A stretch of DNA of 64,000 nt, from assembly GCF_004402785.1 (NCBI RefSeq), contig NZ_SOFP01000013.1:48219-112218 (forward strand), written 5' to 3'. Shown piece by piece: positions 25,778-35,049 of the stretch. The notes under the pieces were generated by a model. It did no database searches. It was not told the DNA's origin and was given only the letters and a program-made list of their open reading frames with translations. The position numbers and the translations under genes were made by a program. This DNA is from Cryobacterium algoritolerans (GTDB lineage Bacteria > Actinomycetota > Actinomycetes > Actinomycetales > Microbacteriaceae). Numbering within the stretch: position 1 is the first letter of the stretch; each line of letters begins with the position of its first letter.

Positions 25778-26951
25778 ACCTCGCGTCGCCATCGCCTACG
25801 ACTGCCTGTTCCCGATCAACACGGGCGGCGGAGAGCGGGTGTACCGGCGGATGGCCGAGGTGCTCGTCGAACGCGGCTGCACTGTCGACTACGTCACCCG
25901 GGGCCAGTGGGCGCCGGGTGAGGCACCGCAGGCCGGCTTCACCGTCACGCCGGTGTGGCGTGGCCCCATCTACGACGCCTCCGGCACGCGCACCCCGGCG
26001 AGTGCGCTTGCCTTCGCCGGGGCACTGTTCGCTCACTTCCGGCGACACCGCGGCGATTATGACCTCGCGGTCGTCAGCGCACTGCCGGTGCTCAACGTCT
26101 TCGCAGCGCGGCTGGCCCTGGCGGGGAGCGGCACCTTCCTGGTGACCGACTGGCTCGAGGTGTGGAGCTGGCCCAAGTGGCGCCGCTACTCCGGCGCGCT
26201 GGTCGGCACCGTGGCATCCGTTCTGCAGTTCATCGCGCTGCGGGTCGGAGACCTGCACACCGTCAACAGCAGGTTCACCCGGGCCCGGGTGAGAGGGTAC
26301 CGTCACGCCGCAGATCCGGTCGTGCTGGGACTGGTCGACCTGGTCGACCTGGTCGAGCCCGTCGGCCACTCCACGGATGCCGCCACCTCCCCTCCGCCAG
26401 TGCCCACCGTGCTCTTCGTCGGGCGGCACATCGCGGACAAGCGGCTCGCGGCGCTGCCGGCGGCGCTCGCCGTGGCCCGGCGCACCCTGCCGGGACTGCG
26501 CGCGATCATCGTTGGGTCCGGCCCGGAAACCGCCGTTGTGCGCGACCGGGTCGCGCAGCTCGGACTGGACGATGCCGTGCACTTTGCCGGGCGCGTGAGC
26601 GAGGCAGAACTGCTCGAGCGTTTCGCCGGCGCCAGCGTGCTCGTCAACCCGTCCGCCCGGGAAGGCTTCGGACTCGTCATCGCCGAGGCGGCGGCATGCG
26701 CCACGCCCAGCGTGGTCGTCGCCGGCGAAGACAACGCGGCGGCGGAGTTGGTCGAGAACGGCGTCAACGGGTTCGTCGCCTCGTCGGTGCAGGCCGACGT
26801 GCTCGGCGCCGCCATCGTTGCTGCCGTTGAGGCCGGGGAGCCTCTGAGGCGCTCCACCCTGGGCTGGTTCCTGCGGGAGCGGGAACGGAACGCGCTGAGC
26901 GCCTCCGTCGACGAGATCCTGGCCCGCTACCGCTCGGCCAGGGCCCGCTGA
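25770..26951 (+). CDS. Family 4 glycosyltransferase
   Basis: GT-B retaining enzyme of 393 residues. The N-terminus has VAIAYDCLFPINTGGGERVYRRMAEVL. The donor domain has VLFVGRHIADKRLAALP and VNPSAREGFGLVIAEAAACATPSVVV with the E-x7-E pair. GTG 25770 overlaps the preceding stop, but codon use switches to very GC-rich third positions from here on. A 9-bp in-frame triplication (CTGGTCGAC units, 26331-26357) encodes LVDLVDLVE in the interdomain region. Its end overlaps the convergent mannosyltransferase-like gene by 25 bp. Probably transfers mannose or another hexose to a glycolipid intermediate. Confidence 0.9.
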   Translation: MPKPRVAIAYDCLFPINTGGGERVYRRMAEVLVERGCTVDYVTRGQWAPGEAPQAGFTVTPVWRGPIYDASGTRTPASALAFAGALFAHFRRHRGDYDLAVVSALPVLNVFAARLALAGSGTFLVTDWLEVWSWPKWRRYSGALVGTVASVLQFIALRVGDLHTVNSRFTRARVRGYRHAADPVVLGLVDLVDLVEPVGHSTDAATSPPPVPTVLFVGRHIADKRLAALPAALAVARRTLPGLRAIIVGSGPETAVVRDRVAQLGLDDAVHFAGRVSEAELLERFAGASVLVNPSAREGFGLVIAEAAACATPSVVVAGEDNAAAELVENGVNGFVASSVQADVLGAAIVAAVEAGEPLRRSTLGWFLRERERNALSASVDEILARYRSARAR

Positions 26952-28027
26952 AGCGACGCCACGGTGTCCCGGGCGGTCGTCGCCCAGGAATACGTGCGGG
27001 CCCGGTCACGGCCCAGATTCGACCTGCGGGCCAGCTCGGCCGGATCGTCGAGCAGACGGCCAATGGTGGCCGCGAGGGCGCCGGCGTCGTGCGGCGACAC
27101 GTAGACGGCCGCGTCCCCGGCGACCTCATGCAGCACGGGAATGTCGGCGCAGACGACGGGGCAGCCGCGGGACATCGCCTCCAACACCGGTAGTCCAAAG
27201 CCTTCGAACAGGGTCGGGAACACGATCAGGCTCGATTCGGCGTAGAGCCGGTCGAGTTCGTCGGGGTGCAGCCAGCCGCGCAGGGACACCCACGGTTTCA
27301 AGCCGAGCGTGGCCACGACCGGGGCGAGCGGGTCATCGCCGTGGCTTCCGGTGACGACCAGCTGCGGTCGGGTGCCTTCGGGGACCAGCGCGAGGGCCGC
27401 CAGCAGCATCGGGAAGTTCTTGTGCGGCATCCGGTTGCCCACGGCCAGCAGCTGCCGGGGCAGCCGGGGGAGCGGCGCGGGGCTCGCGCCCGGGCCGTGG
27501 CCGGCCAGGGGCACCACGTCGATTCGGGACTCCGGAACGCGCAGGTATCGCACGATGTCCCCCTGCGACGCGGCACTGACCGTGAGGATGCGCCGGGCTC
27601 CGCGGGCGGCGAGCCGGATCATCGCGCGCAGCACCCGCGAATACGCACCGGGCACGTACTCCGGATGCCGGAACGGCAGCAGGTCGTGCACGGTGAGCAC
27701 GACCGGAACCGGCGACCAGGCCGGGCCGAGGTTCGCCGGGCAGTGGATCAGGTCGGCGCCCAGCCGGCGGGCGAACCGGGCGACGCAGAACAGCTCGCCA
27801 CGGGCCCAGGCGATGCGGTTCTCGCCGCTGATGCCCGAGTCGACGATTTCGCCGGGGAACCAGCCGGTGTCGCCGGCCAGTTCGGCGGCCAGCTCACGCG
27901 ACGCGAGGCCGAGGAATTCGAGGCCGTCGGCGCCCGGTTCGATCCGGCTGTAGACCTCGCGCACATACGACTCCATCCCGCCTTTGCGGCCGGTGAAGAA
28001 CAGCAGGTCGACCAGAACCCGGCTCAT
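26927..28027 (-). CDS. Family 4 glycosyltransferase, mannosyltransferase-like
   Basis: GT-B enzyme of 366 residues: LVDLLFFTGRKGGMESYVREVY at the N-terminus, VVLTVHDLLPFRHPEY, LAVGNRMPHKNFPMLLAAL and FPTLFEGFGLPVLEAMSRGCPVVC with the catalytic-region E-x7-E. ATG 28027 overlaps the stop of the upstream flippase gene (ATGA). It resembles O-antigen mannosyltransferases of the WbdA/MtfB group, but the sugar is not certain. It is the last gene of a three-gene minus-strand operon starting at 30053. Confidence 0.9.
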   Translation of the reverse strand: MSRVLVDLLFFTGRKGGMESYVREVYSRIEPGADGLEFLGLASRELAAELAGDTGWFPGEIVDSGISGENRIAWARGELFCVARFARRLGADLIHCPANLGPAWSPVPVVLTVHDLLPFRHPEYVPGAYSRVLRAMIRLAARGARRILTVSAASQGDIVRYLRVPESRIDVVPLAGHGPGASPAPLPRLPRQLLAVGNRMPHKNFPMLLAALALVPEGTRPQLVVTGSHGDDPLAPVVATLGLKPWVSLRGWLHPDELDRLYAESSLIVFPTLFEGFGLPVLEAMSRGCPVVCADIPVLHEVAGDAAVYVSPHDAGALAATIGRLLDDPAELARRSNLGRDRARTYSWATTARDTVASLQRALAER

Positions 28028-29181
28028 CGGCCGGCCACGGCGAGCTGCTCGGCGGCCCGCACGCGCCGGCGCCGGGCGAGTTCGTAGACCACCGCCGAGG
28101 CCAGCTCGGCGAGGAGCAGGCCGAGGAACACGGCCGGCAGGCTGTGCAGCCAGAGGCCGACCGCGGCGAGGGCGAACGCCATTGCCGACACGACCGCGCG
28201 CAACCCGGTCAGCAGGCGCACCTCGCCCATCCGGCGCAGCGCGGCGAACGGGATGGTCGTCGGGAGCGACGCGGCCCGCCAGCAGCAGGCGAGCACAAGC
28301 GGCAGGATGGCCGCCGAACTCGTCCAGACGCCGCCGAAGATGAAGCCGAGCACTCCGGTGCGTTCGAGGACCACGAGCACCACCACGGCGGCCAGCACCG
28401 CGCCGGCCGAGACGGCGATGTCCAATTGGGAATGCGCCTTCAACAGGCGCAGGCGCATGAAGTTCAGGGGGATCGCGAGCAGCCCGGAGACCGTGGCGAT
28501 CGCGGTGAACAGCACCGCGTCGCCCGGGCCGAGCAGAGCCAGGATCATGGTGTTCAGGAGCGGGTAGATCACTCCGGTGATCGCGGTGTCGGCGACCACC
28601 CAGCCCATCACGGCCGGCTCCGGCCGACTCGCCTTGTGCGCCACCGGCAGGCAGCGGAGGAGCGTCGCCGCGGCGATGCCCGCCACGAGCGGGATCAGCG
28701 CCCAGTTCTGGCCGGTGAACGCGGCCACGACGCCGCCGAGCGCGCCGAGACCGACCATGACAGATGCCCAGATCTCGCGCACGTCGAGACGTTCGGCCAC
28801 CGACACGCCCCGCCCTACCTCGAGGGCGGCGATCAACAGCGGAAGTCCGATACACAGCACGACGGGGTTGGTCGGGTTGAGGGCGATGACCAGGGCGGCG
28901 ACGAGGGCGAGCCCGGCCAGCCAGACCGGGAAGACCACCCGGCGTTCCGTGGCGGCGGAGCTCAACCGCGACTCGAGCACGACCGCGAAGGTGAGTTGGC
29001 CGGCGAAGGTGGCGACCATCACGGCCACGGCGATGACGCCCTGCTCCGGGCGGCTGAACAGCCGGGATGAGATGGCGACCGTGGCCGCGGGGATGACGGC
29101 CAGGGAGATCCCGCCGAGCAGGGTGATCAGGCTCAGGGTTGCCCGGCGGAGTCGCAGCGGGGAGGGCAGGTCGGCGGTCAC
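28024..29181 (-). CDS. Polysaccharide flippase-like membrane protein (third copy)
   Basis: Protein of 385 residues, about twelve hydrophobic segments, with the repeated helix pattern of MOP-superfamily flippases (LSLITLLGGISLAVIPAATVAISSRLF at the start). It lies between a GT2 and a GT4 gene and shares ATGA and GTGA overlaps with both, so it is part of one operon. GTG 29181 is the start. It is shorter than typical Wzx proteins (about 420 residues). Likely flips the glycolipid made by its two partners. Confidence 0.75.
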   Translation of the reverse strand: MTADLPSPLRLRRATLSLITLLGGISLAVIPAATVAISSRLFSRPEQGVIAVAVMVATFAGQLTFAVVLESRLSSAATERRVVFPVWLAGLALVAALVIALNPTNPVVLCIGLPLLIAALEVGRGVSVAERLDVREIWASVMVGLGALGGVVAAFTGQNWALIPLVAGIAAATLLRCLPVAHKASRPEPAVMGWVVADTAITGVIYPLLNTMILALLGPGDAVLFTAIATVSGLLAIPLNFMRLRLLKAHSQLDIAVSAGAVLAAVVVLVVLERTGVLGFIFGGVWTSSAAILPLVLACCWRAASLPTTIPFAALRRMGEVRLLTGLRAVVSAMAFALAAVGLWLHSLPAVFLGLLLAELASAVVYELARRRRVRAAEQLAVAGR

Positions 29182-30053
29182 CGGGTCACCGCGGTGAACG
29201 ACTGCTGGTCGTTCAGGGTGCGCCCGAGCATCCCCTCGAGCCGACCGAGAAAAACCCACCAGCCGTCGGCCAGGGCGTTCGTGCCGCGGTGGCGCAGACC
29301 GAAGAACAGGCCGCCGCCGAGGAACGCGAAGCGCCACCAGAGCGGGTAACGCCACCGGGTCACCAGCCGGCCGAGCCCGCGGCCGTAGCCGCGCAGCTTG
29401 CGGCGACGCTCGGCGACGGTGAGGCCGCTCGGATCGGAGATGCCGCCGACGAAGACGTCGGCGGGCTGCCAGGCGAAGTCGATATACGGCTCGGCGCGGA
29501 GGAGTTTCAGCAGCATGTCGGTCGCTTCGCCGGCCTGCCACGGCGTGGGGGCGCCGGTGCCGATCTCCGGGTCGAAGCCGCCGAGCTCGTCGAACAGGCT
29601 GCGCCGGATGAGGAGGCCCATTTCGATGACGGTCCACGCGGTGTGCCGGTCCAGGGCGGTGCCGGGCGGGGGCAGCACGAACTTCGGGCCGTTCTCGTCG
29701 ACGACGGTGAGCGCTCCCGCCCGGAAGCCGTCGGGGAGGCTGCGGAGCCGATCCAGGGTATGAGAGGGAAACCAGGTCGTGTCGTTCGGGAAATTGAGCA
29801 GCAGGTCCCGGCCGACGGGCAGGGCCGCGACGCCGGCGTTGCGGCCGCGGGAAGCCCCGGGCGGGGAGGTGACGACCGTGATGGTCAGGCCGGCCGACCG
29901 GTGGGAGGCGGCCAGGGCCTCGACCTCGGCAAGGTTTCGCTGGGCGACGATGACGAGGTGATCATCCGCCGTCAGCTGGTCTAAAAGTGACTCGAGGAGA
30001 CGCCGCAGGCTCTCGACACGGCCGAGAGTTGACACTACGAGTCCAAGGTTCAC
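29178..30053 (-). CDS. Family 2 glycosyltransferase
   Basis: GT2 protein of 291 residues: LGLVVSTLGRVESLRRLLESL, PGASRGRNAGVAAL, LNFPNDTTW as the DXD-like region, MGLLIRRSLFDELGGFDPEIGTGAPTPWQAGEATDMLLKL as the acceptor-side motif. GTG 30053 begins the minus-strand operon of three genes; no strong Shine-Dalgarno sequence was seen. Divergent from the DPM1-like gene at 30091 across only 37 bp. Confidence 0.87.
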   Translation of the reverse strand: MNLGLVVSTLGRVESLRRLLESLLDQLTADDHLVIVAQRNLAEVEALAASHRSAGLTITVVTSPPGASRGRNAGVAALPVGRDLLLNFPNDTTWFPSHTLDRLRSLPDGFRAGALTVVDENGPKFVLPPPGTALDRHTAWTVIEMGLLIRRSLFDELGGFDPEIGTGAPTPWQAGEATDMLLKLLRAEPYIDFAWQPADVFVGGISDPSGLTVAERRRKLRGYGRGLGRLVTRWRYPLWWRFAFLGGGLFFGLRHRGTNALADGWWVFLGRLEGMLGRTLNDQQSFTAVTR

Positions 30054-30090
30054 AAATCACATTCTGTACGATGAGGGGGCCGCACCAACA

Positions 30091-31281
30091 ATGACGGGAC
30101 TCGCTGCACGCATGTCACTCACCGAAACGCTCGAACTTTCGATCCTGATGCCCTGTCTGAACGAGGCCGAAACACTGGCCGTCTGCATCGACAAGGCGCA
30201 GGACTACCTGCGGCGAAGCGGCATCGCCGGCGAGGTGCTGATCGCCGACAACGGCAGCACCGACGGGTCGCAGGAGATCGCCGAGGAGCACGGCGCGCGC
30301 GTCGTCGCCGTGGCGGAGAAGGGCTACGGCAGCGCGCTGATCGGCGGCATCGAAGCGGCCAGAGGCAGCTATGTGATCATGGGCGACGCCGACGACAGCT
30401 ACGACTTCAGCGCCCTCGACGGATTCGTCGAACGTCTCCGCGCCGGCGACGAACTCGTGATGGGCAACCGGTTCCGCGGCGGCATCGAGCCAGGCGCCAT
30501 GCCGCCGCTGCACAAGTACCTCGGCAACCCCGTACTGTCCTGGATCGGCCGCACGCTGTTCCGCTCGCCGATCAAGGACTTCCACTGCGGCCTGCGCGGA
30601 TTCAACCGGCAGTCGATGCTCGCCCTGCACCTGCAGACCACCGGGATGGAGTTCGCCAGCGAGATGGTCGTGAAGTCCACCCTCGGCGGATCCCGGGTCA
30701 GCGAAGTGCCGACGACCTTGAAGAAAGACGGCCGCAGCCGACCGCCGCACCTTCGCAGCTGGCGTGACGGATGGCGGCACCTCCGTTTCCTGCTCATCTT
30801 CAGCCCGCGCTGGCTCTTCCTGATCCCCGGCAGCCTCGCCTTCCTGATCGGTTTCCTCGGTACCGTGCTGCTGGCCTTCGGGCCCGTCGTCGTCGGAGAG
30901 GTGGGGTTCACCTACTCCAGCCAGATCTACCTGGCCGCGCTCGCCGTGGTGGGCTACCAGGCCTTTCTCTTCGCGCTGCTCACCAAGATCTACGCCCAGC
31001 ACGAGGGCTTCCGGATTCCGCGCAGCCGCAACTTCGAACGGCTCGAGCGGCGGATCAGCCTCGAGAGCGGGGCCATCGTCGGCGTGGTTCTGTTTCTGAT
31101 CGGGCTCGGCATCGCACTGTCGCAGCTGATCGGCTGGGCGGCCGGCGGCTACGGCGCGCTGGAGGCGGGTGCGACCATCCGGGTCGCGATACCCTCGGCC
31201 CTGCTGATGATGCTGGGAGCACAGACCGTGATGGGCGGGATGTTCCTCGGGGTCTTGTCGGTCGGTCTGAAACGGCGCTAA
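30091..31281 (+). CDS. Polyprenyl-phosphate GT2 with C-terminal membrane domain
   Basis: Protein of 396 residues. GT-A motifs are LSILMPCLNEAETLAVCI, EVLIADNGSTDGS, EKGYGSALIGGI and MGDADDSYD as DXD; DFHCGLRGFNRQ is the acceptor-side signature of dolichyl-phosphate sugar synthases. About four helices follow residue 240, including FLLIFSPRWLFLIPGSLAFLIG, as in DPMS enzymes with a membrane anchor. It would make a polyprenyl-phosphate hexose used by GT-C enzymes. ATG 30091 is used; GAGGGGG lies about fourteen bases upstream, rather far. ATG 30112 is a shorter option. Confidence 0.9.
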   Translation: MTGLAARMSLTETLELSILMPCLNEAETLAVCIDKAQDYLRRSGIAGEVLIADNGSTDGSQEIAEEHGARVVAVAEKGYGSALIGGIEAARGSYVIMGDADDSYDFSALDGFVERLRAGDELVMGNRFRGGIEPGAMPPLHKYLGNPVLSWIGRTLFRSPIKDFHCGLRGFNRQSMLALHLQTTGMEFASEMVVKSTLGGSRVSEVPTTLKKDGRSRPPHLRSWRDGWRHLRFLLIFSPRWLFLIPGSLAFLIGFLGTVLLAFGPVVVGEVGFTYSSQIYLAALAVVGYQAFLFALLTKIYAQHEGFRIPRSRNFERLERRISLESGAIVGVVLFLIGLGIALSQLIGWAAGGYGALEAGATIRVAIPSALLMMLGAQTVMGGMFLGVLSVGLKRR

Positions 31282-31283
31282 TC

Positions 31284-32276
31284 ATGGGCCCGAGCGTCTC
31301 CGTCGCCCTGTGCACCTACAACGGGGCGGCCTTCCTCGAAGAGCAGCTCCGCAGCATCCTCGACCAGTCCCTGCGGCCGACCGAGATCGTGGTCTCCGAC
31401 GACGGTTCGACCGACGGTTCCGCGGACCTCGCTCTGCGCGTCTTCGGCGCGTGGCAGGGGCAACACCCGGAAGCGGTGGTGCGCCTGCGAGTTCTCCGCA
31501 ACGAGGCGCCGCTGGGGGTCACCGCCAACTTCGAGCAGGCGCTGTCGGCGTGCACGGGCGACCTCATCGCGCTCAGCGACCAGGACGACGTCTGGCACCC
31601 CGATCGGCTGGACCGGGTCGTTTCGGCATTCCAGGGCCGGCCGAGCCTGCAACTGCTGCACACGGATGCCCGACTCGTCGGCGCCGACGGCCTCCCGCTC
31701 GGAGCCAACCTCCTGGACACGCTGGGAGTGTCGGCGGAGGATCGTCGTGCGGTGCGCAGCGGCCGGGGGATCGACGCGCTGCTGCGTCGCAACGTCGTCA
31801 CGGGCGCGACCATGGTCGTGCGCCGCGAGCTCGTCGGGCGAGCCCGCCCGTTCCCGGCATCGTGGGTGCACGATGAGTGGCTGGCCATGGTCGCCGCCGC
31901 CAGCGGGGAGATGGACCTGCTCGACGAGGCGCTCGTGGACTACCGCCAGCACGCGGGCAACCAGATCGGCGCGTCGAGTCTGGACGCTTCCGGCCGGCTG
32001 GGCCGGCTGACGGCATCCCGCCGGGCGCGGAATGCGCGGCTGCTCGCGCGGGCCGTTGACCTGCGGGAACGCGCCGGAGCCTTCGTGCCGGCGCCGACGG
32101 CGGAGACCCTGCGGAGGATCGACGCCAAGCTGGCCCATGAGCGGATGCGCAGCGGGTTGCCGGCGGCGCGAGCCGGGCGGGTGCGGCCGGTGCTGCGGGC
32201 GCTGCGCGCCGGGGACTACGCCCGGTTCGGGCTCGGCCTGCAGGATGTGCTCCGGGACCTCGTCCAGCCGGTCTGA
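31284..32276 (+). CDS. Family 2 glycosyltransferase, rhamnosyltransferase-like
   Basis: Enzyme of 330 residues with VSVALCTYNGAAFLEEQL, EIVVSDDGSTDGS, NFEQALSACTGDLIALSDQDDVW (SDQDDVW is characteristic of alpha-rhamnosyl or glucosyl GT2 proteins), and WVHDEWLAMVAAA near the active site. ATG 31284 lies two bases after the preceding stop, so it is co-transcribed with the polyprenyl-phosphate GT2. The C-terminal third is Arg-rich and helical with no membrane span. Confidence 0.9.
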   Translation: MGPSVSVALCTYNGAAFLEEQLRSILDQSLRPTEIVVSDDGSTDGSADLALRVFGAWQGQHPEAVVRLRVLRNEAPLGVTANFEQALSACTGDLIALSDQDDVWHPDRLDRVVSAFQGRPSLQLLHTDARLVGADGLPLGANLLDTLGVSAEDRRAVRSGRGIDALLRRNVVTGATMVVRRELVGRARPFPASWVHDEWLAMVAAASGEMDLLDEALVDYRQHAGNQIGASSLDASGRLGRLTASRRARNARLLARAVDLRERAGAFVPAPTAETLRRIDAKLAHERMRSGLPAARAGRVRPVLRALRAGDYARFGLGLQDVLRDLVQPV

Positions 32277-32337
32277 CGGTGTCGCCGGCTGCGGTGATCG
32301 GGCCGTGTAGTGATCGAGCCGCCCGGTGATCGAGCGT

Positions 32338-32358
32338 GTCGAGATCAGAGGTCTCGAC
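32338..32358. repeat. REP-like intergenic inverted repeat
   Basis: GTCGAGA (32338-32344) and TCTCGAC (32352-32358) form a hairpin between convergent genes, followed by CGGCTCGACCACCG. A related CTCGACCACCG word occurs at 37357-37366. Such GTCGAGACC/GGCTCGACCACC words are familiar as dispersed intergenic repeats in Microbacteriaceae (from memory, unverified). It may also act as a weak bidirectional terminator. Confidence 0.5.
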
Positions 32359-32378
32359 CGGCTCGACCACCGTTCCGG

Positions 32379-33680
32379 TCAGCCGATCCGGTTGCGCGGG
32401 CTGGGCCGGAGCAGGCTGCGCCAGCTCTTGCCCTGGGCGGCCTTGAGGGCGCAGATCAGCAGCAGCAGCCAGCCGAACTCGATCAGCGCCGTGCTCTCCG
32501 CGGCCGAGGTGACGATGAGGATCACCAGCACCAGCGGTGACCAGACGTAAACGAGGGTGCGCTTGTTGGACGCCAGCAGCCAGGAGCGCCAGAACGCCAG
32601 CCCGACCAGGGCCAGGAACGAGAGGAAACCGATCAGGCCGACCTGGAAGTACACGTCGAGGAACGCGTTGAGCCCGGACGTCTGGTTGCGCCTGGTGACG
32701 AAGTTCAACCAGCCGTACGGCGTGACGCCGGTGGGCCAGAGTCCGGCCCAGCCCCAGCCCTCGAGCGGGTGCAGGCTGACCAGGCGCCACATCTCGCTCC
32801 AGAGCGAGTACCGGACGCCGAACTCGCTGCCGGCGTTGAGTACGTTGATGATCTGGGCTCGGCCGATGAAGGCGGCGATGCCGCCGACGACCGTGGTGCC
32901 GAGCAGGCCGACCTGCAACATCCAGCGAGCCTCGACCGGTGTTCGCCGGAGCCAGTAGAGCGCGAACGCCGCCAGCCCGACGAAGAGGGCGACGACCAGG
33001 ATGACGGGGGAGCGGGTGAGCAGCAGGCCGAAGCCGGCGAGCGCGATCGACCCGATCCCGACGCCGCGGCGCACCGACCGCGCGCGGACCTCGACGATGA
33101 AGGTGACCCCGGCGATCAGGGAGACCAGGCCGAACACGTTGCGGGAGCCGAAGATGCCCTGCACCGGCCCGAGGTGGGCGATGTTGCCCTGAATGCCGAG
33201 GAACACGATCGGCAGGTCGAGCAGCAGGCCGGACAGCACCTCGAGGGCGAGGGACAGCCCGAGGAGCACTCGCAGTACGTCGCCGGTGGCCCGCACGATC
33301 TGGATCGTGTCGCGGGCCAGGGCCACGTAGATGGCCAGGAAGGTGAAGGCGAGCTGGTAGAGCACCCCGCGCACGGTGTCGGACGCATAGCCCGACCAGA
33401 GCAGCGAGAGCGCACACCAGCCGACGAAGACCATGATCGAGATGGGCAGGAGCCCGTGCCAGTCTGTTCGTTCCCGGCGGGCGACCAGGGACGCCACCGC
33501 CAGCGCCACCAGGGTGACCAGTGCGCCAACCAGCCCGGGCCAGCCCATGACACCCCGGATCAGGTGGGTGGAGAAAGCGGTCCCGATGATCGCCAGGGTG
33601 AGGGAGGCGGCGAACCGGGGCGCCCCGAGAAAGCGCACGAGCCGGGGAGAGACCGGGCGGCCGGGGATGTTCGGGATCAT
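32379..33680 (-). CDS. O-antigen ligase/polymerase-like membrane protein (first copy)
   Basis: Polytopic protein of 433 residues, about eleven helices, with a long extracytoplasmic loop in the C-terminal half. The conserved Wzy/WaaL pattern RYSLWSEMWRLVSLHPLEGWGWAGLW contains the loop arginine, and the LNAFLDVYFQVGLIGFLSF segment follows. These proteins join polyprenyl-linked glycans to an acceptor or polymerise repeat units. It lies 19 bp downstream of a paralogous gene, so two activities (polymerase and ligase) could be split between them. In a Gram-positive the acceptor would be wall teichoic-type or peptidoglycan-linked; that is inference. Confidence 0.85.
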   Translation of the reverse strand: MIPNIPGRPVSPRLVRFLGAPRFAASLTLAIIGTAFSTHLIRGVMGWPGLVGALVTLVALAVASLVARRERTDWHGLLPISIMVFVGWCALSLLWSGYASDTVRGVLYQLAFTFLAIYVALARDTIQIVRATGDVLRVLLGLSLALEVLSGLLLDLPIVFLGIQGNIAHLGPVQGIFGSRNVFGLVSLIAGVTFIVEVRARSVRRGVGIGSIALAGFGLLLTRSPVILVVALFVGLAAFALYWLRRTPVEARWMLQVGLLGTTVVGGIAAFIGRAQIINVLNAGSEFGVRYSLWSEMWRLVSLHPLEGWGWAGLWPTGVTPYGWLNFVTRRNQTSGLNAFLDVYFQVGLIGFLSFLALVGLAFWRSWLLASNKRTLVYVWSPLVLVILIVTSAAESTALIEFGWLLLLICALKAAQGKSWRSLLRPSPRNRIG

Positions 33681-33699
33681 GGGCTTCCCACGCTACCGT

Positions 33700-35004
33700 C
33701 TACGGCATCGGCAGGGCGGAGGCCTGCTGACGCTTGGTGACGATGGCGAGCAGTACCAGGAGCACCCAGCCCGACTCGATCAGCATCCGGCTCTCCGCCA
33801 CGCTCTGGGCAAGGAGGGCGGCGAGCAGCAGAAGCGGCAGCAGGGCGGACGCCGTGTACGGTTCCGTGTCGGCGATCCCGCGGCGAGGCCGGTCGACGGC
33901 CAGGAACCAGGACCGCCACAGCGTCGACAGCACGAGCGCCGCGAATACGATCAGGCCGACGACGCCGAGCTGCAGCCAGACATCGAGCCACGCGTCGTGC
34001 GCCTGCAGGTAGACGACTCCCTTGCGCACGGCCAGGCCCTTGAACGGCTCCGCCCAGGGTGCCCAGTAGCTGACCCAGCCCCAGCCGAAGACGGGCCGCT
34101 GGCTCGCTGCCTCGATCACGCCGCGCCAGATGTCGATCCGGCCGGTGACGTCGGGGCTCTTGCCGAACACGGCGAGCAACTGCGGAGTCAACGTGACCAC
34201 GGCGGCGACGGTGGCGACGACGGATGCCGCAGCCACCAGGTAGACCGGGCGACGCCGGTGCGGTCCGCGGCGTCTCGTCCACAGCGCGAAGACGAGCACG
34301 ACCAGGGCGACCCCGGCCGCCAGCGACACGGTCGCCGACCGCGTGAGCGCGAGCATGAGCACCGCGAGCACCAGCCAGGCGACACCCCAGCCGCGGCGCA
34401 CCGTGCCCGCCGCGACTTGCACGGCGAAGACGATCACGGCGAGCAGGGCGACGAAGCCGAGCAGGTTTCGATTCGCGACGATTCCCTCGATCGGGCCGCC
34501 GTGCAGGAGCAGCGCGCGAGACCAGTAGAACGCCTGCGGCACCTTCTCGGTGCCGTAGTCGACCCAGAACGGGAGCACGGGATGCCTGACGAACACGGCC
34601 ACGACAGCCTCGAAAACGAGGGACAGGGCCAGAACCCAGCGCAGGGCGCCGCCGAGGGCGCGCAGCAGCTCGGCCCAGCTGAGGCAGAGCGCGAGGAACA
34701 CGGCGGAGATCGTGGTGGCCCACTGCAGGGTCACTCCGATCAGGGAGGCGCCCAGGTAGTTCGACCAGGCCAGGGACAGGGTCGCCAGCAGAAGGAAGGC
34801 GCCGACGGACTTCGGGAAGCGGCTCCAGTTCCAGTCCGGCTTCAGTCGAACGAGCCCCACGATGCAGCCGGCGAGCACGACGATCGCGATCGCACCGAAG
34901 CCCCACCAGCCGAACAGGCTGCGCCAGAACTGGCCGGCCAGGAGCGTGAAGAAGACCAGGGTCGCGAAGCTGCGAACGACGAATCGGCTCTGGACGGCGG
35001 GCAT
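33700..35004 (-). CDS. O-antigen ligase/polymerase-like membrane protein (second copy)
   Basis: Protein of 434 residues, about eleven helices. The loop motif GRIDIWRGVIEAASQRPVFGWGWVSYW and the following AHDAWLDVWLQLGVVGLIVF match the Wzy_C (O-antigen ligase) signature, including the loop arginine and the H(D/N) pair (QAHDAW). ATG 35004 is selected because the region upstream to 35087 contains the operator and promoter of the divergent sulfur operon. It precedes the paralogue at 32379 and is likely co-transcribed. Confidence 0.85.
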   Translation of the reverse strand: MPAVQSRFVVRSFATLVFFTLLAGQFWRSLFGWWGFGAIAIVVLAGCIVGLVRLKPDWNWSRFPKSVGAFLLLATLSLAWSNYLGASLIGVTLQWATTISAVFLALCLSWAELLRALGGALRWVLALSLVFEAVVAVFVRHPVLPFWVDYGTEKVPQAFYWSRALLLHGGPIEGIVANRNLLGFVALLAVIVFAVQVAAGTVRRGWGVAWLVLAVLMLALTRSATVSLAAGVALVVLVFALWTRRRGPHRRRPVYLVAAASVVATVAAVVTLTPQLLAVFGKSPDVTGRIDIWRGVIEAASQRPVFGWGWVSYWAPWAEPFKGLAVRKGVVYLQAHDAWLDVWLQLGVVGLIVFAALVLSTLWRSWFLAVDRPRRGIADTEPYTASALLPLLLLAALLAQSVAESRMLIESGWVLLVLLAIVTKRQQASALPMP

Positions 35005-35049
35005 ATGTCTAAGGTTAGTGGGGAGCCGGGCGCACTCACAGTCAGTTCC

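Noticed and set aside
26331..26357. 9-bp triplication CTGGTCGAC as a phase-variable switch
   Set aside because: The unit is in frame (three codons), so copy changes only lengthen an interdomain linker.
28028..28855. N-terminal extension of the minus-strand GT4 frame upstream of 28027
   Set aside because: It overlaps the flippase gene, is Arg-rich and featureless, and the ATGA overlap at 28024-28027 gives a better start.
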